Below, one piece after another: positions 1 to 11,499 of a stretch of 40,238 nucleotides of DNA; positions within the stretch are counted from its first letter, which is position 1; each line of letters begins with the position of its first letter. The DNA is taken from NCBI GenBank assembly GCA_003427395.1, contig BFEA01000474.1, forward strand, positions 1,028,151 to 1,068,388, read 5' to 3'. Below the pieces are notes generated by a model. It did no database searches. It saw nothing but the letters and a program-made list of their open reading frames with translations, and had not been told where the DNA came from. A program made the position numbers and the translations under genes. The DNA comes from Chara braunii (taxonomy: Eukaryota; Streptophyta; Charophyceae; Charales; Characeae).

Positions 1-43
1 AATATGGCAGTTTTGGTGAAAATTTTGCCGAAAATGACACCAC

Positions 44-210
44 CTTTTCTTTTTTTTTTTTTTTTTCTTTTTTCTTTTTTTTTTTTTTAAAGGAAGACAC
101 CCGCGGAAGTGCAAGGGGTGCTGATAAGAGCAGCCACCACTAGCATTCCCCGGGGCTCCATCTATTGGCGGGGAGCAGCACCTGCTGCAAATCGGGTCCA
201 GCATCCCCAC
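44..210 (-). repeat. 3' tail of a minus-strand retroelement
   Basis: A T-rich run (about 44-88) is followed by a motif at about 147-206 that recurs at 3829-3880 on the same strand and at 915-970 inverted. Read on the minus strand, the motif ends just before an A-rich tail, as expected for the 3' end of a LINE or SINE. The element body upstream of the tail is not recognised. Confidence 0.55.
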
Positions 211-914
211 TGTTACAGATGAATGTTTGTACAGACATTTAGGTATATGACGGTAGGCTGCACATCTTTTCTACATTACGACACGCCCGACAAGCAGACC
301 CATTTAGTGCTTTAGTGGAGGCCAACGACAGACAATCTGATAAAAATCCGGGGTCGTTCGCACACGCCATTGATGACCTTAGCGAAACGAGGGCGGATGG
401 GAACTCTACTCAAAATCAAAATCTACAATGCTTCGCCATGCTATAGGTATTGACGGGCGGGTGGGTGCAAGTGAAACCAACAACGCATGGCGATCCTGTG
501 AGCGACACTGCTAACACGGCAGACGGCATGAGTACTAGGTGAATGCTTCGTCCATAGTGTCTGTTAATGGATTTGACATCCGTTGTTGTGGTATGTCTTC
601 TGGTTCACCCCTTGAACAGGGCAGGGCACCTCTTCTAGTCTGGTGTATCTAGTATCTTCCATCACCATGAGTGTGTACTAGATAGTATATTCTGCAGAAA
701 GGATGAGTAGAGGTTAACATCTTTGCTGCTAGCTGCTGTCCATTTCTTCAGTCACCTCTTGGCCAAGCTCCTATGCTTCATATGATCCCGCAAATGCCCG
801 CTTACTTGTGTCTCCGCAGCCTTCCTAATCGCTCAGTTAATCCCCCTGGGTAACCTGGGGTAATCAATGCCGGCAGAATGCTGTCGTTCATGTCTTGTGA
901 ATGATCCTGTCGTA
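211..914. other. Stretch without recognisable gene
   Basis: No ORF, RNA gene or clear repeat can be supported. The segment lies between two inverted copies of the same retroelement tail motif (147-206 and 915-970) and may be untranslated retroelement sequence. That is inference from position only. Confidence 0.4.
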
Positions 915-1003
915 CAGGGACGCTGAACCCGGTTTCCAGCAGGTGAAGCTCCCCACCAATAGATGGAGCAGCCAGTGACAGTTGAAAAAAAGAAAAAAAA
1001 AAG
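915..1003 (+). repeat. Plus-strand copy of the retroelement 3' tail motif
   Basis: This matches the reverse complement of 147-206 over about 55 bp. The shared core is TTTCCAGCAGGTG followed by CACCAATAGAT. An interrupted A-run (about 985-1003) ends the segment, as expected for a polyadenylated retroelement 3' end. Confidence 0.55.
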
Positions 1004-2365
1004 GGTACTATGTCTTCTGGTTGGGGGTGGTCCGATTAGCGAGATAACTCGGAAACTGACACGTTCCCCTCCGCGTTGTTGGCGTGCGTGCTTGATTCCG
1101 TTGTTGCAGGGCTCATGGGCACATCACCCCCTCTGATTCACGCTGATGTTGACACCCATCAGCGGCTTGGAAGAGGTTTGTATTACTTGAAATATGGCGG
1201 GCGACTTTGCACTCACGCATCGGCGCTTGACCGAAAACACCCATGAACTTCTGAGGAAGAGGGGGGGTCCTGTTTGAGCGTGTGACGAAGATGGTGGAGG
1301 AGATAAGAGAACTGCGCTCTGCGTTGGATGGAGCAAACATGAGGGAAGGGGTCGCCGTTTCAAGAGTAGAGGCCACCAAAAAGATGGTGGACCAACTGGG
1401 GAAGGAGGTCTAGGTCCGGCAAAGACAGCTGGTAGTGTTGGCGGACATAGCCGTGGACAGTACAAAATACCAGAGGGAGAGAGTCTGACTCGGAAACTTC
1501 ATCAACCCCATCCACAGCCCTGCAGCCAGCTGATCACCGCCGCCCAAGTCGTCATCCAACTCGGCCATGTCGCATGACGAGTCCCCCACCCAGCATCACG
1601 GGCACATGTGTCAACTTCTGAGTTCCGTGCAATGCCCTCGCCCGCCTTTTGTTGAAGGACAGTCTCCGGATGAAAATCGCAGCGACGTCAGCGCGGCCAC
1701 TGAGCACTTGAGGGCAATGTCGGTGGAACCTGCTTCCGGATCTTCCCCGGGTTTAAGGGAGTAATTTCTCCACAGCATCCCGTGTGTCGCTGACTGATGT
1801 CACACGATTGACTGATGCTGTATGGACATGGAGTGCTTGTGTGTGGTGATGTCAATCATGTGACGTCAGTCACAAATGCTCTGGCTAGTTTTCCGTGTGA
1901 TGTCAATCTTCTTCTGGGTGCTTCCAGTCTCAGACTGTCGTATGATGGCACAGTTCCGCAGTGTTGACTCTTTTTTTTTGCAATTGTTACGATCCTGGCC
2001 AATTTCGAAGTACACATTCATCAGAAAGCACAATGCCGTCCAATTGCAAAAAGAAATCAATGAATTTGAGAGGAGATAGAGTGAAAGAAGAAGAAGAAGA
2101 AGAAGAAGGAAAGAAGAAGAAGATGATGTACTCCAGCATAGACCAATGACAATGCTCTTCTTCTTCACCAACCACTCTCCTCCTCCTAATCTCCTCCCCT
2201 CTTTTTCAAACAAGAAATAACAATCATAATGTTGAATGGCTGAACCAGAATCAATGTCCGAATCCCCTTCTACTGCAGGCACAACATGAGGTCCACCATA
2301 GCCATGGCCACCCTTCCTCTTCCTCTTCATGTAGGCCGAGGCTATGGCGGACTACTGAGGGCTCC
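1004..2365. other. Stretch without recognisable gene; AAG-rich patch
   Basis: Only short overlapping frames on both strands with no domain signature. An AAG/GAA trinucleotide-rich patch lies at about 2083-2125 and produces artificial Glu/Lys- or Ser/Phe-rich frames. I see no gene here. Confidence 0.5.
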
Positions 2366-2448
2366 GCCCTCCTGTGCAAAGGACAACCCAAAGCAACTAT
2401 GTCGCTGCCCTCCTGTGCAAAGGACAACGCAAAACAGCTAAGCCGCTG
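2366..2448. repeat. 41-bp tandem duplication
   Basis: Two adjacent copies of a 41-bp unit beginning GCCCTCCTGTGCAAAGGACA start at 2366 and 2407, with a few substitutions. Confidence 0.85.
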
Positions 2449-3100
2449 CTCATTAAGGCACCATGCCTGACTCAACCCCGAGCTTCCTTGGTGCGGCACT
2501 ACCCTAACTGGGCCCTTCCAGATGCAGTGCCTATCAAGGTGATGAAGATGGTGTCCACCATAGCCAGGTAGGTACCTCGCCACTCTCCTCCTTGGTCCTC
2601 GTCTCCCTCCTCCTCCTACCGGTAGAGCTCCACCATAGAAGAGGTGGAAGCTCCCGGGCTCTTCCTCCCAGCAGCGCTGTAGTAGCCAGCACTCCAGCCA
2701 GTGCTCCAGCAGTGTGTCGCCAAACTTGTACATGAAGCTGGGCTCTTCGATCAGCATCCAGATATAGCAGCCTACTTGCCTCCTGGGCGGTGACTTCCAG
2801 GCCGCTCGGCCTCCCAAGCAACCGGTACTTCCTCCCTTTCGGAGGGAAACATCATTGCAGACTCTGATATTGCCCGTACAGGCCTTAGACTGGATGGACT
2901 GGTACCCGCCTAGACCTAGCCTACCGCTACTGGGCCTTTAAAAATGCCAACTTTGTCTTCTTCTGCTCGGCCTCGAGTACCTGGCACATATACTTCTACT
3001 GGGTGCGGTACCGGCCTACCCGCTACTTGAGTGCTTTTCCGCTGCTCTAAGTGTTGTGGGCCTCTTGCTCCGTCACTTGAGTGTTTACCCTGCTGCAACT
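2449..3100. other. Stretch without recognisable gene
   Basis: Moderately G+C-rich sequence with CT/GA-rich patches. The open frames are short, overlap on both strands and show no conserved motif. Confidence 0.4.
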
Positions 3101-3170
3101 CTCAATGTCACGGCCACAGGTGAGTACCGGCAGCCCTCAATGTCACGGCCACCGGTGAGTACCGGCCCTA
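3101..3170. repeat. 35-bp tandem duplication
   Basis: Two copies of a 35-bp unit beginning CTCAATGTCACGGCCAC start at 3101 and 3136 and differ at a few positions. Confidence 0.85.
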
Positions 3171-3643
3171 CGGGCCTCCCAAACAAGCAAGTACCCTCGC
3201 GGGTCACACACACACTCATGCCGACAAGCACTCAGACAGGCACGCAAGTCATCAAGCACGCACACACACAGACTTGGAAAGCTCAGCGAATGCGGGAATC
3301 TCGGCAAGGGATATCCATTCCATCGGCAGAACTCAGAAATCAGCAGTGTTCTCAGTCCGTGCTACGGCGGGTCATTACACAATTTTTATTTCCCTGGAGA
3401 GGAGGACGGCAAAAGACACAAGCGCCATGTCTGACGCATGCCGTCAGGAAAGTAGACACCTATGAGCGCACATAAGGTTCTCGCGGGACACAGTTGTTGA
3501 GTTGTGAAGGTGTCTTCGAAGGACCTGCAGGCGGCTGCCTGTCCGCTAAGCTGGATAATACGTCTCCAGTGTTTTTTGCAGTATGTTTTGAATTGAAGCA
3601 CGATCATGATGCTTTTTTTTTTTTTTTTTTTTTTTTGAATCAT
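3171..3643. other. Stretch without recognisable gene
   Basis: A short CA-rich patch lies near 3205-3270 and a T-run at about 3613-3636. No coding or RNA signature was seen. Confidence 0.4.
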
Positions 3644-3822
3644 GATGCTTTGATATCTCTCCCAATGGTTTATTTGTTTTCTTTTTTTAATTTTTAAAGG
3701 AAGTGTAGCTTTTTTTTTCTTTTTTTTTTTAATATGATGCTTTGATGTCTCTCCCAATGGTTTATTTGTTTTCTTTTTTTAATTTTTAAAGGAAGTGTAG
3801 CTTTTTTTTTTTTTTTTTTTAA
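3644..3822. repeat. 92-bp tandem duplication ending in T-runs
   Basis: Two copies of a unit beginning GATGCTTTGAT start at 3644 and 3736. Each ends AAAGGAAGTGTAGC plus a T-run. The second T-run (about 3802-3820) directly abuts the 3' tail of minus-strand LINE-A, so the T-runs may be its poly(A) tail and tail-derived duplications. Confidence 0.75.
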
Positions 3823-4037
3823 TAGCTCCGATCTATTGGTGGCGAGCAGCACCTGCTGGAAAACGGGTCCAACGTCCCTTACATATAACTTTAATTGATC
3901 ATAGAATCAATCCAAATTTTCATATCCTAGCAAGGTGTTGTTCTAGATGCCTCTTCAGTCATACAAAATGACCGCCAGAAAGGAATGATTAACCCAGCAT
4001 CTATCTCCATAAACTCCCACCTTTCTAGTGAAAACGC

Positions 4038-4750
4038 CTATCCTCCTTCCTCTTCCCCTCCAAACCATCCTAGATCCACTAGAGCCATAGCAAATGGAGG
4101 AAAAGGGTCAGAGGAAAACTCAGGTGATCTTAAAGAAGCTCCTGGCTGGATATCAAACCAATTGTGAAAAGTGATCTGGTAATCTCGCTTAAAAGTCCCC
4201 TGACCTCCTTCTCCTCCTGGCCACACCACCTTCCTCAGTTTTTCCCCTGATGCATCCCCTAACCATTCCAAATTGAATTTTGAGATTCTCTGTGTGATAT
4301 CTTTTTTTTGTTTATATTCAATCATTTTAATTTTCGTCTTATCCCATTGAAATCTGATTTCAAATTGCACAAATTGTTGAATTATATCTACCACCTCTTG
4401 TTTTTCAATTATAATTCCCTCGATGGCACTTATACATCTCTTATGCCACAATGCCCATAGCACCGCTTTCCTGCTTAAATGAAATAGGTTCTGTTGAAAA
4501 TCAGATAACTCAATCAGTGCGGGAATCCAGTGTCCAAAAAGAATAGCCCTCCACTCCCATGGTCAGTCTAAGCCTATCAGTCGTCTCCATACATAGTCCC
4601 ATAATCTCCAAAGCAATACAGAGCCTGGGCATTGTAGGAAGATATGTTCAATTGTTTCTATGATTTTCCTACTTGGGAAGGCTTGAACACATGATTTGCA
4701 TCATGGTAATGCCTTGCTCTTTTGTTCAAGAGAAGAGTGGTCTATTAACC
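4038..4750 (-). pseudogene. LINE-A zinc-finger (zf-RVT-like) C-terminus
   Basis: On the minus strand, about 4700-4600 encodes CKSC, then IEHIFLQCPG, giving a C-x2-C...H-x4-C arrangement typical of the zinc finger at the C-terminus of plant-type LINE ORF2 proteins. The frame continues through WRLWDYVWRRLIG. One in-frame TGA at about 4559 follows, then the frame stays open to the distal tail at 4038. The finger probably binds element RNA or target DNA. The tail ends in an acidic/Gly-rich stretch. Confidence 0.7.
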
Positions 4751-4784
4751 AATCATTAGTGGGCAGGCACCTGTGTATTATTTG

Positions 4785-5723
4785 TCACTCTGTAAGGACG
4801 CAAACTTGGCTGGCCTCTTTCTGATGCCCTTGCACCACTTCACTGGTTTGAAGTCTTAGGGGTTTATTTCTCTTGTTTAGCCGCCATACCCATTCATTGG
4901 GATCTAAGGGAAGTTCCGGTATGGGACACTGAGGTAGAAAAATTTGCCACTTTTTTGTTTCCGTACAATATATGGCTCTTATTCTAAACATTTCTTCAAA
5001 ATTTGAGGAGATGACCGTATCTATCTCCCTGTTAGAAATTTTGTTGTTCTTCTGGATCTTAAAAATGTTTACCAGGCCACCTCCTTCGTATACATTCATG
5101 ATTTGTCCTATTGACTTGGCTCCATCCTGGCGATTTATACACACCCAGTCTGCTGTTCGAAACACCGGACCTTTTTTAAGCAGCATTGTCCAAGCCAAGG
5201 GAATAGATGAAATGATTTCTTCCAAATTATTCCTTAGATTGTGTGCATATTTAATCCCTTTTTTAAGTTCTTCTACAGTCTTCCAAGTTTTATTCACCGG
5301 GTCCCACAGGTCTTTAATTCTTATTACCCCATTCCTGACCCAATTTAGCCAAGGGGATTCCGAGCTTATAAAGACTCTACCATTGTGATTAGTAATCCAT
5401 CTATTACTAAAAAGAGGTTGTCGTAGGACTTCCTCGTATCTTTCATGTATGGCCTTATCCGGTAAACGCATCTCTCGCCTGGTTTTCAATAGGTTAGTCC
5501 ACAAGTCGTCCAGTCTAAGATCTCTTTTGGCCTCACCTCTCGCCCTTGTGTCATTTCGATGCGTTCGGGTACGAGGAATAGACCAATATTTATTTTCTAT
5601 CCATGCCAGGGGATGCACTTCCTCTGTGGTATGAGGGGCTAATCTACGAATCTGCTCCAATGCTAGATCCCGCCATGGTATATCCGTAGTTAGAATTAGA
5701 TGTTTGACCACTTGAAGAGCCAA
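4785..5723 (-). pseudogene. LINE-A ORF2 C-terminal region
   Basis: A 312-codon open frame after the RT thumb. It shares a colinear pattern with LINE-B: GVIRIKDLWD here against GVLRVRDLWN there, TVEELKKG against TGEELEEK, and DPNEWVWR against DPNQWAWR. This places both in one LINE family although one lies on each strand. The function of this linker between RT and zinc finger is not known to me. It is the longest surviving frame of LINE-A. Confidence 0.75.
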
Positions 5724-5767
5724 GGCCTGACACTGTGCTTTTGGGTCAATAAGTTCAATCCCTCCTT

Positions 5768-7299
5768 TTGTCTTTGGTTGGATTAAAGTCTTTCAGGCAA
5801 CTCTTGGAATTACGTGTGGTAACTCGTGATCCCCTCTCAAGAGAAAGGCTGCAAGCTGTCTTTGTATATCCTTTGTGGATTCCGTACTCAAAAGGTCATA
5901 ACAATGATTTGTACCAGATCGATGCTAGGACCACATTATTAATTATCAGTGTTCTCCCAAAGATTGAAGTGTGCTTGTTTTTCCAAACCTTCATTTTTTC
6001 CAGTGTCGGAGAAGAGATCCATATATCGTTAGAATTCGGCTTCCCTTGTGATGTTAGAATTATCCCTAACACCCTTATGGGTGCTTCTAACGGGACCCAT
6101 TTAATATTAGGAAGCTCGGGATGTCTCACTCCTTGTGAATAGATCCACCGTCCTAATGTTTTATTCCCTCAATTAACCAACATATCCGATAAGGCTGAAA
6201 ATCTATCCATTATTGCCTTAATTTCCTCGAAATTAGTTTCGGAGGTCTCCATCATGATTGTCAAATCATCCGCAAACATAGAATAAATTGGGATTGTCTC
6301 CTTAGGAAGGTTAGCTATCTTCAACCTCTGAATATTAGGGTTTTCTCTCAAGTTTACTCCTAATAACAAAGAGGAAGGGGGCTAAGGGATCTCCCTGCCT
6401 AACCGATCTCTGAAGAGGGATCTCTGGTGACAGTAAATCATTCACTTGTACCCTGTAGTGGCATTTGAGTGCAGAATTTGAATCCATCTCTTCATTTTAG
6501 GTCCAAAATCTAACTTAGTTAGACATGCTTCCAAAAAACGCCAATCAACATGATCGTAAGCTTTTTCGAAGTCTATAAATATAAAAGTCGCATTACTCTG
6601 ATTTTGTCTAGATAACCTAATTGTTTCATTAATCAGGAGCACATTATCTTGTATATTTCTCCCCTGAATAAAACCTGTTTGAGAAGGATGAATAATGTCA
6701 GTCATTACAGGAATGGATCTGTTAGCTATTGCCTTAGCTAGCATTTTATAGACCACAATTAATAAAGTGATTGGCCTATAATTCCTTATATTTGTCTTAT
6801 CTCCCTTTTTGTATAAAAGGGTTATAACTCCTTGACCCACAATTTCTCTCATACATCCTGACTCCTGAACCTGTTTGTAGTATTCCATGAGGTTCTCTAC
6901 CAAATTTGCCCACATCACCTCCCATAATTCCTTAGGCAGACCATCTATCCCTGGAGTTTTATCCTCATTCATTTGCAGTAGAGCAGTCCAAATTTTTTTT
7001 TTAGTGATTGGGGCTTCCAATTTTTCTTTTTGTTCTGGAGTTAATTTCTGTGTAAGAGGTTCGAGGAATTTCCTTGTTTCTTGGTCTGGTGTGGCTGGAT
7101 CAATCGTAGATGTATAGAGATTTTTGAAAAACTCATAAGCCACTTTTAGGCTACTAGCCGAAGAGACCGGTTCGAGGTGTGGGGTTAATCTGGGATCAAT
7201 CAGAGCTTCTATATTTGTTATTTTAACCCTTGCTTTAGCAAGGGCAAAAAAAAAGGAGTCAATTTGGTCGTCTGACTGGTGTCTGGATAATTTACTCAT
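5768..7299 (-). pseudogene. LINE-A reverse transcriptase domain, frameshifted
   Basis: Fragment 7299-6442 has KTPGIDGLPKELW, the fingers segment with NYRPITLL, the QTGFIQGRNI block and the palm motif IDFEKAYDHVDW, which holds the first catalytic Asp. A shifted frame then shows RSVRQGDPLAPFLF at about 6430-6380. Fragment 6369-6169 holds the catalytic FADD box (about 6276-6265). Fragment 6129-5896 looks like the thumb. RT copies the element RNA at the nicked target in the nucleus. All core motifs are present but spread over at least three frames, so no functional protein is made. Neighbouring endonuclease and C-terminal blocks lie in the expected order. Confidence 0.92.
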
Positions 7300-7572
7300 G
7301 ATGAGGTAACCTTGTCACCTATTTTGGGCTAGGGTGAAGAGTTGATTTCTGAGTTATAGTATGTCCTCTGATGGTTGAATAGTTTCCGAATGATCTTGTT
7401 GTTCGTATTTAAGTATTTTCTCCTGAATTTTCATTTCTTGCTCGTGTTTCTGTTTAACAATTTCTTTGGAAAATTCATTGCATTTTTTCGCTAGAAAACA
7501 TAATCCACAGTTGAACCAGGAAATGTAGGATTCATGCTTATCTTTCGTGGTTTGCCAATATTTCCATACATC

Positions 7573-8484
7573 TTAAATGTAATTTTTGAAATTTATTCTC
7601 TTTAAGAGGGAGGGGTTGAGTTTATAAAAGTTTTTCCCTCTATCCGGTTGCGTTCTAAAGGTTAGTAGGATGACACACATCTTGTGGTTTGCTCCTGGCC
7701 ATGGACTTTGAGGGAAGATATTTACCCCTACTAGTGCATGATCTAGATCCTCTGACATAAGTATTAAATCTATTCTAGATCTAGATTGATTAGGGGCACC
7801 CGTATTCCTAATACATGTGAATAATCGTTCCTGTGGAAAAACCCTGTGGTAAGTGTCATATAGGTTTTCGGCTTCACATAGTTGTTGGATAATCATTTCA
7901 TCCTCCTCTATATAGGCAGGGCATGGTGAAGGAATTTTTCATCTGTCCAGCCATCTATCCGGTGCCGCATTAAAATCTTCTGCCATTATAATCGGGATAC
8001 GATTCGGTATATGACCCCGGATATCATTAAAGAATTGTTTGTGTTCTTGTACCTCATTCGGACCATAGACATTAAATACACACACTATTTCTATTTCCAG
8101 CATTACCAATGCTGAAATCCATCTTCCATTCTCCTGATCTGCTTCCCAGTGAATCACCTCTGCCCTGGAGTCCGGAGGAACCCATATGGCTACCCCCGCT
8201 GACCCGTTACGTGTTGCGTGGGCTTGGAACCTCTGGTGAAGCCATATGAGGTTGTGTGCTCGATTGTGAGCTGGAGAATCCATAAGATGAGTCTCTTGTA
8301 TACATATCAGATCCGGCCATGATCTTCCTCCTACACCTTGCAATTGTTTTATGATCGCTCTTCTTTTGAGTGCATCAGCTGTGGCCAGACCATTAACATT
8401 GAGTGGCCTTAAATCCAAATCCGCTGTCTGCGTTGCCCTCAGCCAGGATGGATTTTTTCCATACAAAGCTTGTATTGCTTCCAT
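7573..8484 (-). pseudogene. LINE-A endonuclease domain (APE-type), two fragments
   Basis: The exonuclease-endonuclease-phosphatase fold nicks target DNA to prime reverse transcription. Fragment 8484-7939 carries NVNGL, the catalytic-Glu motif ICIQETHL, the VYGPN motif and EDFNAAPDR, where families usually have GDFN. Fragment 7896-7573 carries the distal SRIDLIL motif and the terminal NHK (usually DH). The two lie in different frames across about 7897-7938, so at least one indel separates them. The order of motifs leaves little doubt about the family. The changed GDFN and DH motifs and the frame break make activity very unlikely. Confidence 0.88.
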
Positions 8485-8514
8485 CCTTTGTCAAATCGGC
8501 GGTAAATAACTAAT

Positions 8515-9114
8515 CTAAAGCCTCACCCATCCTCCTCCTTCTAATGAAGTCGAGGAAGTGAGCAGTCCATTACGAAGAATAGAGCATAGGAAAGACGAAA
8601 CCTCAGCGACTGACCATATTACATTAGCCTTAATTTTTAGCTGTTGCAGATCTAGTAGAGCCGCATAGGAAAACCATCTAAGCCCAACCTCCTTATTATC
8701 CTCAAATTTTACAAATGTATCACGCTTGGCCATCTTAGCCTGATCCCCCATTAGTGCGAGCGTAGCTTGAGGTCCTGGGTCGTAATGTTTTGATAGAAAA
8801 TCATGCAAGTCCCTTTTAAACATCCTGTCCCCCGGGCTTTGGTAATCTACGTGTGTGGACCATCCTCTCGATGTCACTCCCCCGTACTGATCCTGACCTA
8901 TTGGGGAAAAACCCACTTCCCACTTCCCGCTTTTCTTTCTTACTGGTATTACCAAATTACCTCTGGGAGAAGGCGAACCTGCAGCATAGCCCTTTTCTAA
9001 TGCATGGCGCATTCTCATTTTTTTGCCTGGCTCCACACCTTCTTTCATACTAATCTTGGTTGTTCCTTTTAGGTGAGAGTCTAAATTCTCAACCACTTCT
9101 TCTCCCTTTGTCAC
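8515..9114 (-). pseudogene. LINE-A ORF1-like remnant
   Basis: An open frame of about 199 codons immediately 5' of the endonuclease block on the same strand. No RNA-recognition or zinc-knuckle motif is visible. It is assigned to ORF1, the nucleic-acid-binding protein of LINEs, by position only. The protein is fairly basic and lacks low complexity, consistent with real coding ancestry. It could instead be the N-terminal extension of ORF2. No trustworthy start codon can be chosen. Confidence 0.4.
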
Positions 9115-9190
9115 CTCTTCCTCTTTTGTTTTTTCCTTCCTTATTTTCTCTGAAGAGTCACATTGGTCTTCTCTACCTATTTAACAACTT

Positions 9191-10160
9191 GATATCAGGA
9201 GGGAGATCCCACTAGCCATGTATGTGGATTAGTGTGACAGGTGTGGAACGGGTGGGGGACAGGTGGGTGGCAGCGCGAAATAGGGAAAATAAACACAAAA
9301 AACCATTTCATGACCAAACAAATGAAGAAAAAACTGCTAATAAGGAAAAGAAAGTGCTCTTCTCACAGATGGTGTCTGCTCCAGGCGGGGTGTCCAATGT
9401 CGGGGTATGATTCACTGACCATGGCTGTGGCAGTCAAGACGATTGCATGTGAGTGGGCACACAGACCATATCCATTGACACTAGTCTAAGGCTTCTTTGA
9501 AATAGGCCTCAGTGCATGCTGTTCGGTTGTTCTAACAGACATTCTCTTTGGCAAAGGAGGGCAAGAATAACTCCATACACCATTTGTTGTGGGTGAGGGG
9601 ATTGAACCCTCCCAAACACCTCCCAGACCACAATCAATTTCCAGCGATGAAGCCATTCGTCCTTGCCTTCGTGGTGAGTGAAACGTGTGTGATTTCATGA
9701 ACCAAAACACTTGGTTGTGATTTCACGCACGTTTGGGACAGCCACAGGACCCCAACAACAAAAACAAAAGAAAAACCTACCAATGGGAGAGCAAAAGAAA
9801 ACACCCTTTTCCCAGGCTTAATTCACAAAAACAGACTAAGCTGATTTCCTGCCAAGTCCATGATGCCTGACAGTCATACACCTTAAACACTAATCCACAT
9901 ACACTCCACATACATCGGTAGTGGGATCTCCCTCCAGGAGGCCGGGAATCCTCCACAAACAACCCAGAAGGGCTGGGGTCATTACCCAGATAGGCATGTA
10001 CTGGAAACCGGGTCCAGTGTCCCAACTCAAAAGCTACTACTTCAATTCTCACAATGTTTTGCAGTTTCTGTCATTGTTTTCATATTGTTTTGTCATAAAT
10101 GTTATTTATGCAAGAGCCGCAAAATTGTGAACAGTCCTTAAAGCACAAGTACACCACACA
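9191..10160. other. Stretch without recognisable gene
   Basis: Mixed-composition DNA with short overlapping frames on both strands and no domain signature. A short partial match to the retroelement tail motif (TGGAAACCGGGTCCAGTGT) lies at about 10002-10020 in minus orientation, hinting at a degraded retroelement copy. Confidence 0.4.
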
Positions 10161-10345
10161 TAGGCCCGCGGGTGTCAGCATCAAACCCGCACGACTTCGG
10201 AGGCCGCAGACTTTTTTTTTCTAAAAAGAAAAAAACTGCTCCTTATCTAGGCTTCCTGAGCCGCCCCGCCGGGCCAGCATGGCCGTGCACCCATGCAGCC
10301 TGCACGGCCAGGCGGCTGCACGGACCACCTGTGCTAGCTATTTGG

Positions 10346-10376
<31 letters not shown>

Positions 10377-11425
10377 AACGTGCTGGGTTGCTGCTGCGCA
10401 TGCAGAGATGTGCCTGAATCTGCCTTTTCCACACATGTTTGCCACACTGCTACTTGGAATGGAGGTTGCCAGTGTGGGGTACTTTCGACCTGTGTGCCTG
10501 CTGTGGCAGGGGTATCAGCTTTTGCAGGGTTTTTTTCCTTTTTTTTTTCCGCTTTTGCCACTGCCAGCTGAACACAGCCCACACACTCAGCGAAAGTCAG
10601 ACTGACTGAGAGCACGTTGAAAGTGACCGGGGCACGATCCTGACCCCTGCATATTTTTTTCATTTTTTCTTTCCGTGCCTGCCACTGTGTGCTGTTCACA
10701 GGGCACAACCCTGACCCCCGAAGATGCCTCGGGGAGCAGCAACGGCGCTGGGAAGTGGGCGATGGCGCGACCTAGCCGACGATGGTGAAGACGACGAAAT
10801 GGCGGGCGGAGGGGGGCGACACGGGGGGAGCCCCGTCCTCAGGCCCGCGTAGTTCGAAAATTCGAACTCGAATTTGGATCCCGCAAAAACGTGCGGGCAC
10901 TGGTTACATCCCCGCCGTAGATCTTCGAAGATCTACTGCTGAGATCACAAGTCCAAAACTGATAGACCGCGCCTGGCGCGGTTGCGCAGCCAAGGGGCGG
11001 AGGGGTGACGCCAAGGGGCGGAGGGGTGACGCGCAAGGAGCGAGGAGGCATTTTGTGGGGCAACGGGGAGGGAAAAAAAAGGGTCAGCAATAAGGAAGTT
11101 TTGGGCCGTGCGAAGGAAAAGGCAGACACCACAGGGCATTTGTTGACGATCCCACCAAGTGACTTCGCCCACCGCAGAGAGCAGGAGGGAAGGGCTTTTT
11201 TATTTTTATTTTTTTTATGGGCGACCGTGGATGCATCTGCAAATGACCGTGTGCAGGTCCGACACGCATCCGAACTAGTTTCAGGACCAGATACATCCAC
11301 TGCGCTGTGGAGTCAAGCACAGAACACAGAATAAGAATGCATCCCAACTCGTTCTTGGACAAGGTACCTCCACAGCGCAGTGGAGTCGAGCACATAGAGC
11401 ACAATCACTACATCGTCGGTTGAAT

Positions 11426-11429
<4 letters not shown>
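10161..11429. repeat. Low-complexity and short-repeat region
   Basis: Contents: an A-run at about 10345-10375; a 7-bp stem (AGTTCGA/TCGAACT) at 10851-10868; a perfect 18-bp palindrome TAGATCTTCGAAGATCTA at 10918-10935; a 21-bp tandem duplication (CCAAGGGGCGGAGGGGTGACG) at 10990-11031; and two diverged copies of a segment containing GTGGAGTC.AGCACA near 11310 and 11380. No gene is supportable. Confidence 0.6.
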
Positions 11430-11456
<27 letters not shown>

Positions 11457-11499
11457 CAAACAAACAAACAAACAAACAAACAAACAAACAAACAAACAG
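11430..11499. repeat. Poly(A) plus (AAAC)n microsatellite
   Basis: An A-run of about 27 bases is followed by roughly ten CAAA units and ends just before LINE-B. It could be the tail of an older plus-strand retroelement into which LINE-B inserted. Confidence 0.9.

Larger units (their letters stand above)
3823..9190 (-). mobile_element. LINE-A, decayed minus-strand non-LTR retrotransposon
   Basis: A single non-LTR retrotransposon read from about 9190 down to 3823. The order is ORF1-like remnant, apurinic-type endonuclease, reverse transcriptase, long C-terminal region, CCHC finger, 3' tail motif (3829-3880), then A-tail (T-run at 3802-3820). The blocks lie in different frames with in-frame stops, so the copy is dead. 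The domain order is that of APE-type LINEs such as plant L1-like elements. No RNase H domain was seen. Its 5' boundary is not resolved: about 9190 is where similarity to LINE coding sequence fades. LINE-B at 11500-12920 is a related copy. No target-site duplication was identified. Confidence 0.88.

Noticed and set aside
10172-10708. Several 60-120 codon frames with Lys or Phe runs
   Set aside because: All depend on the A-run at about 10345-10375 and overlap each other on both strands without any family signature.
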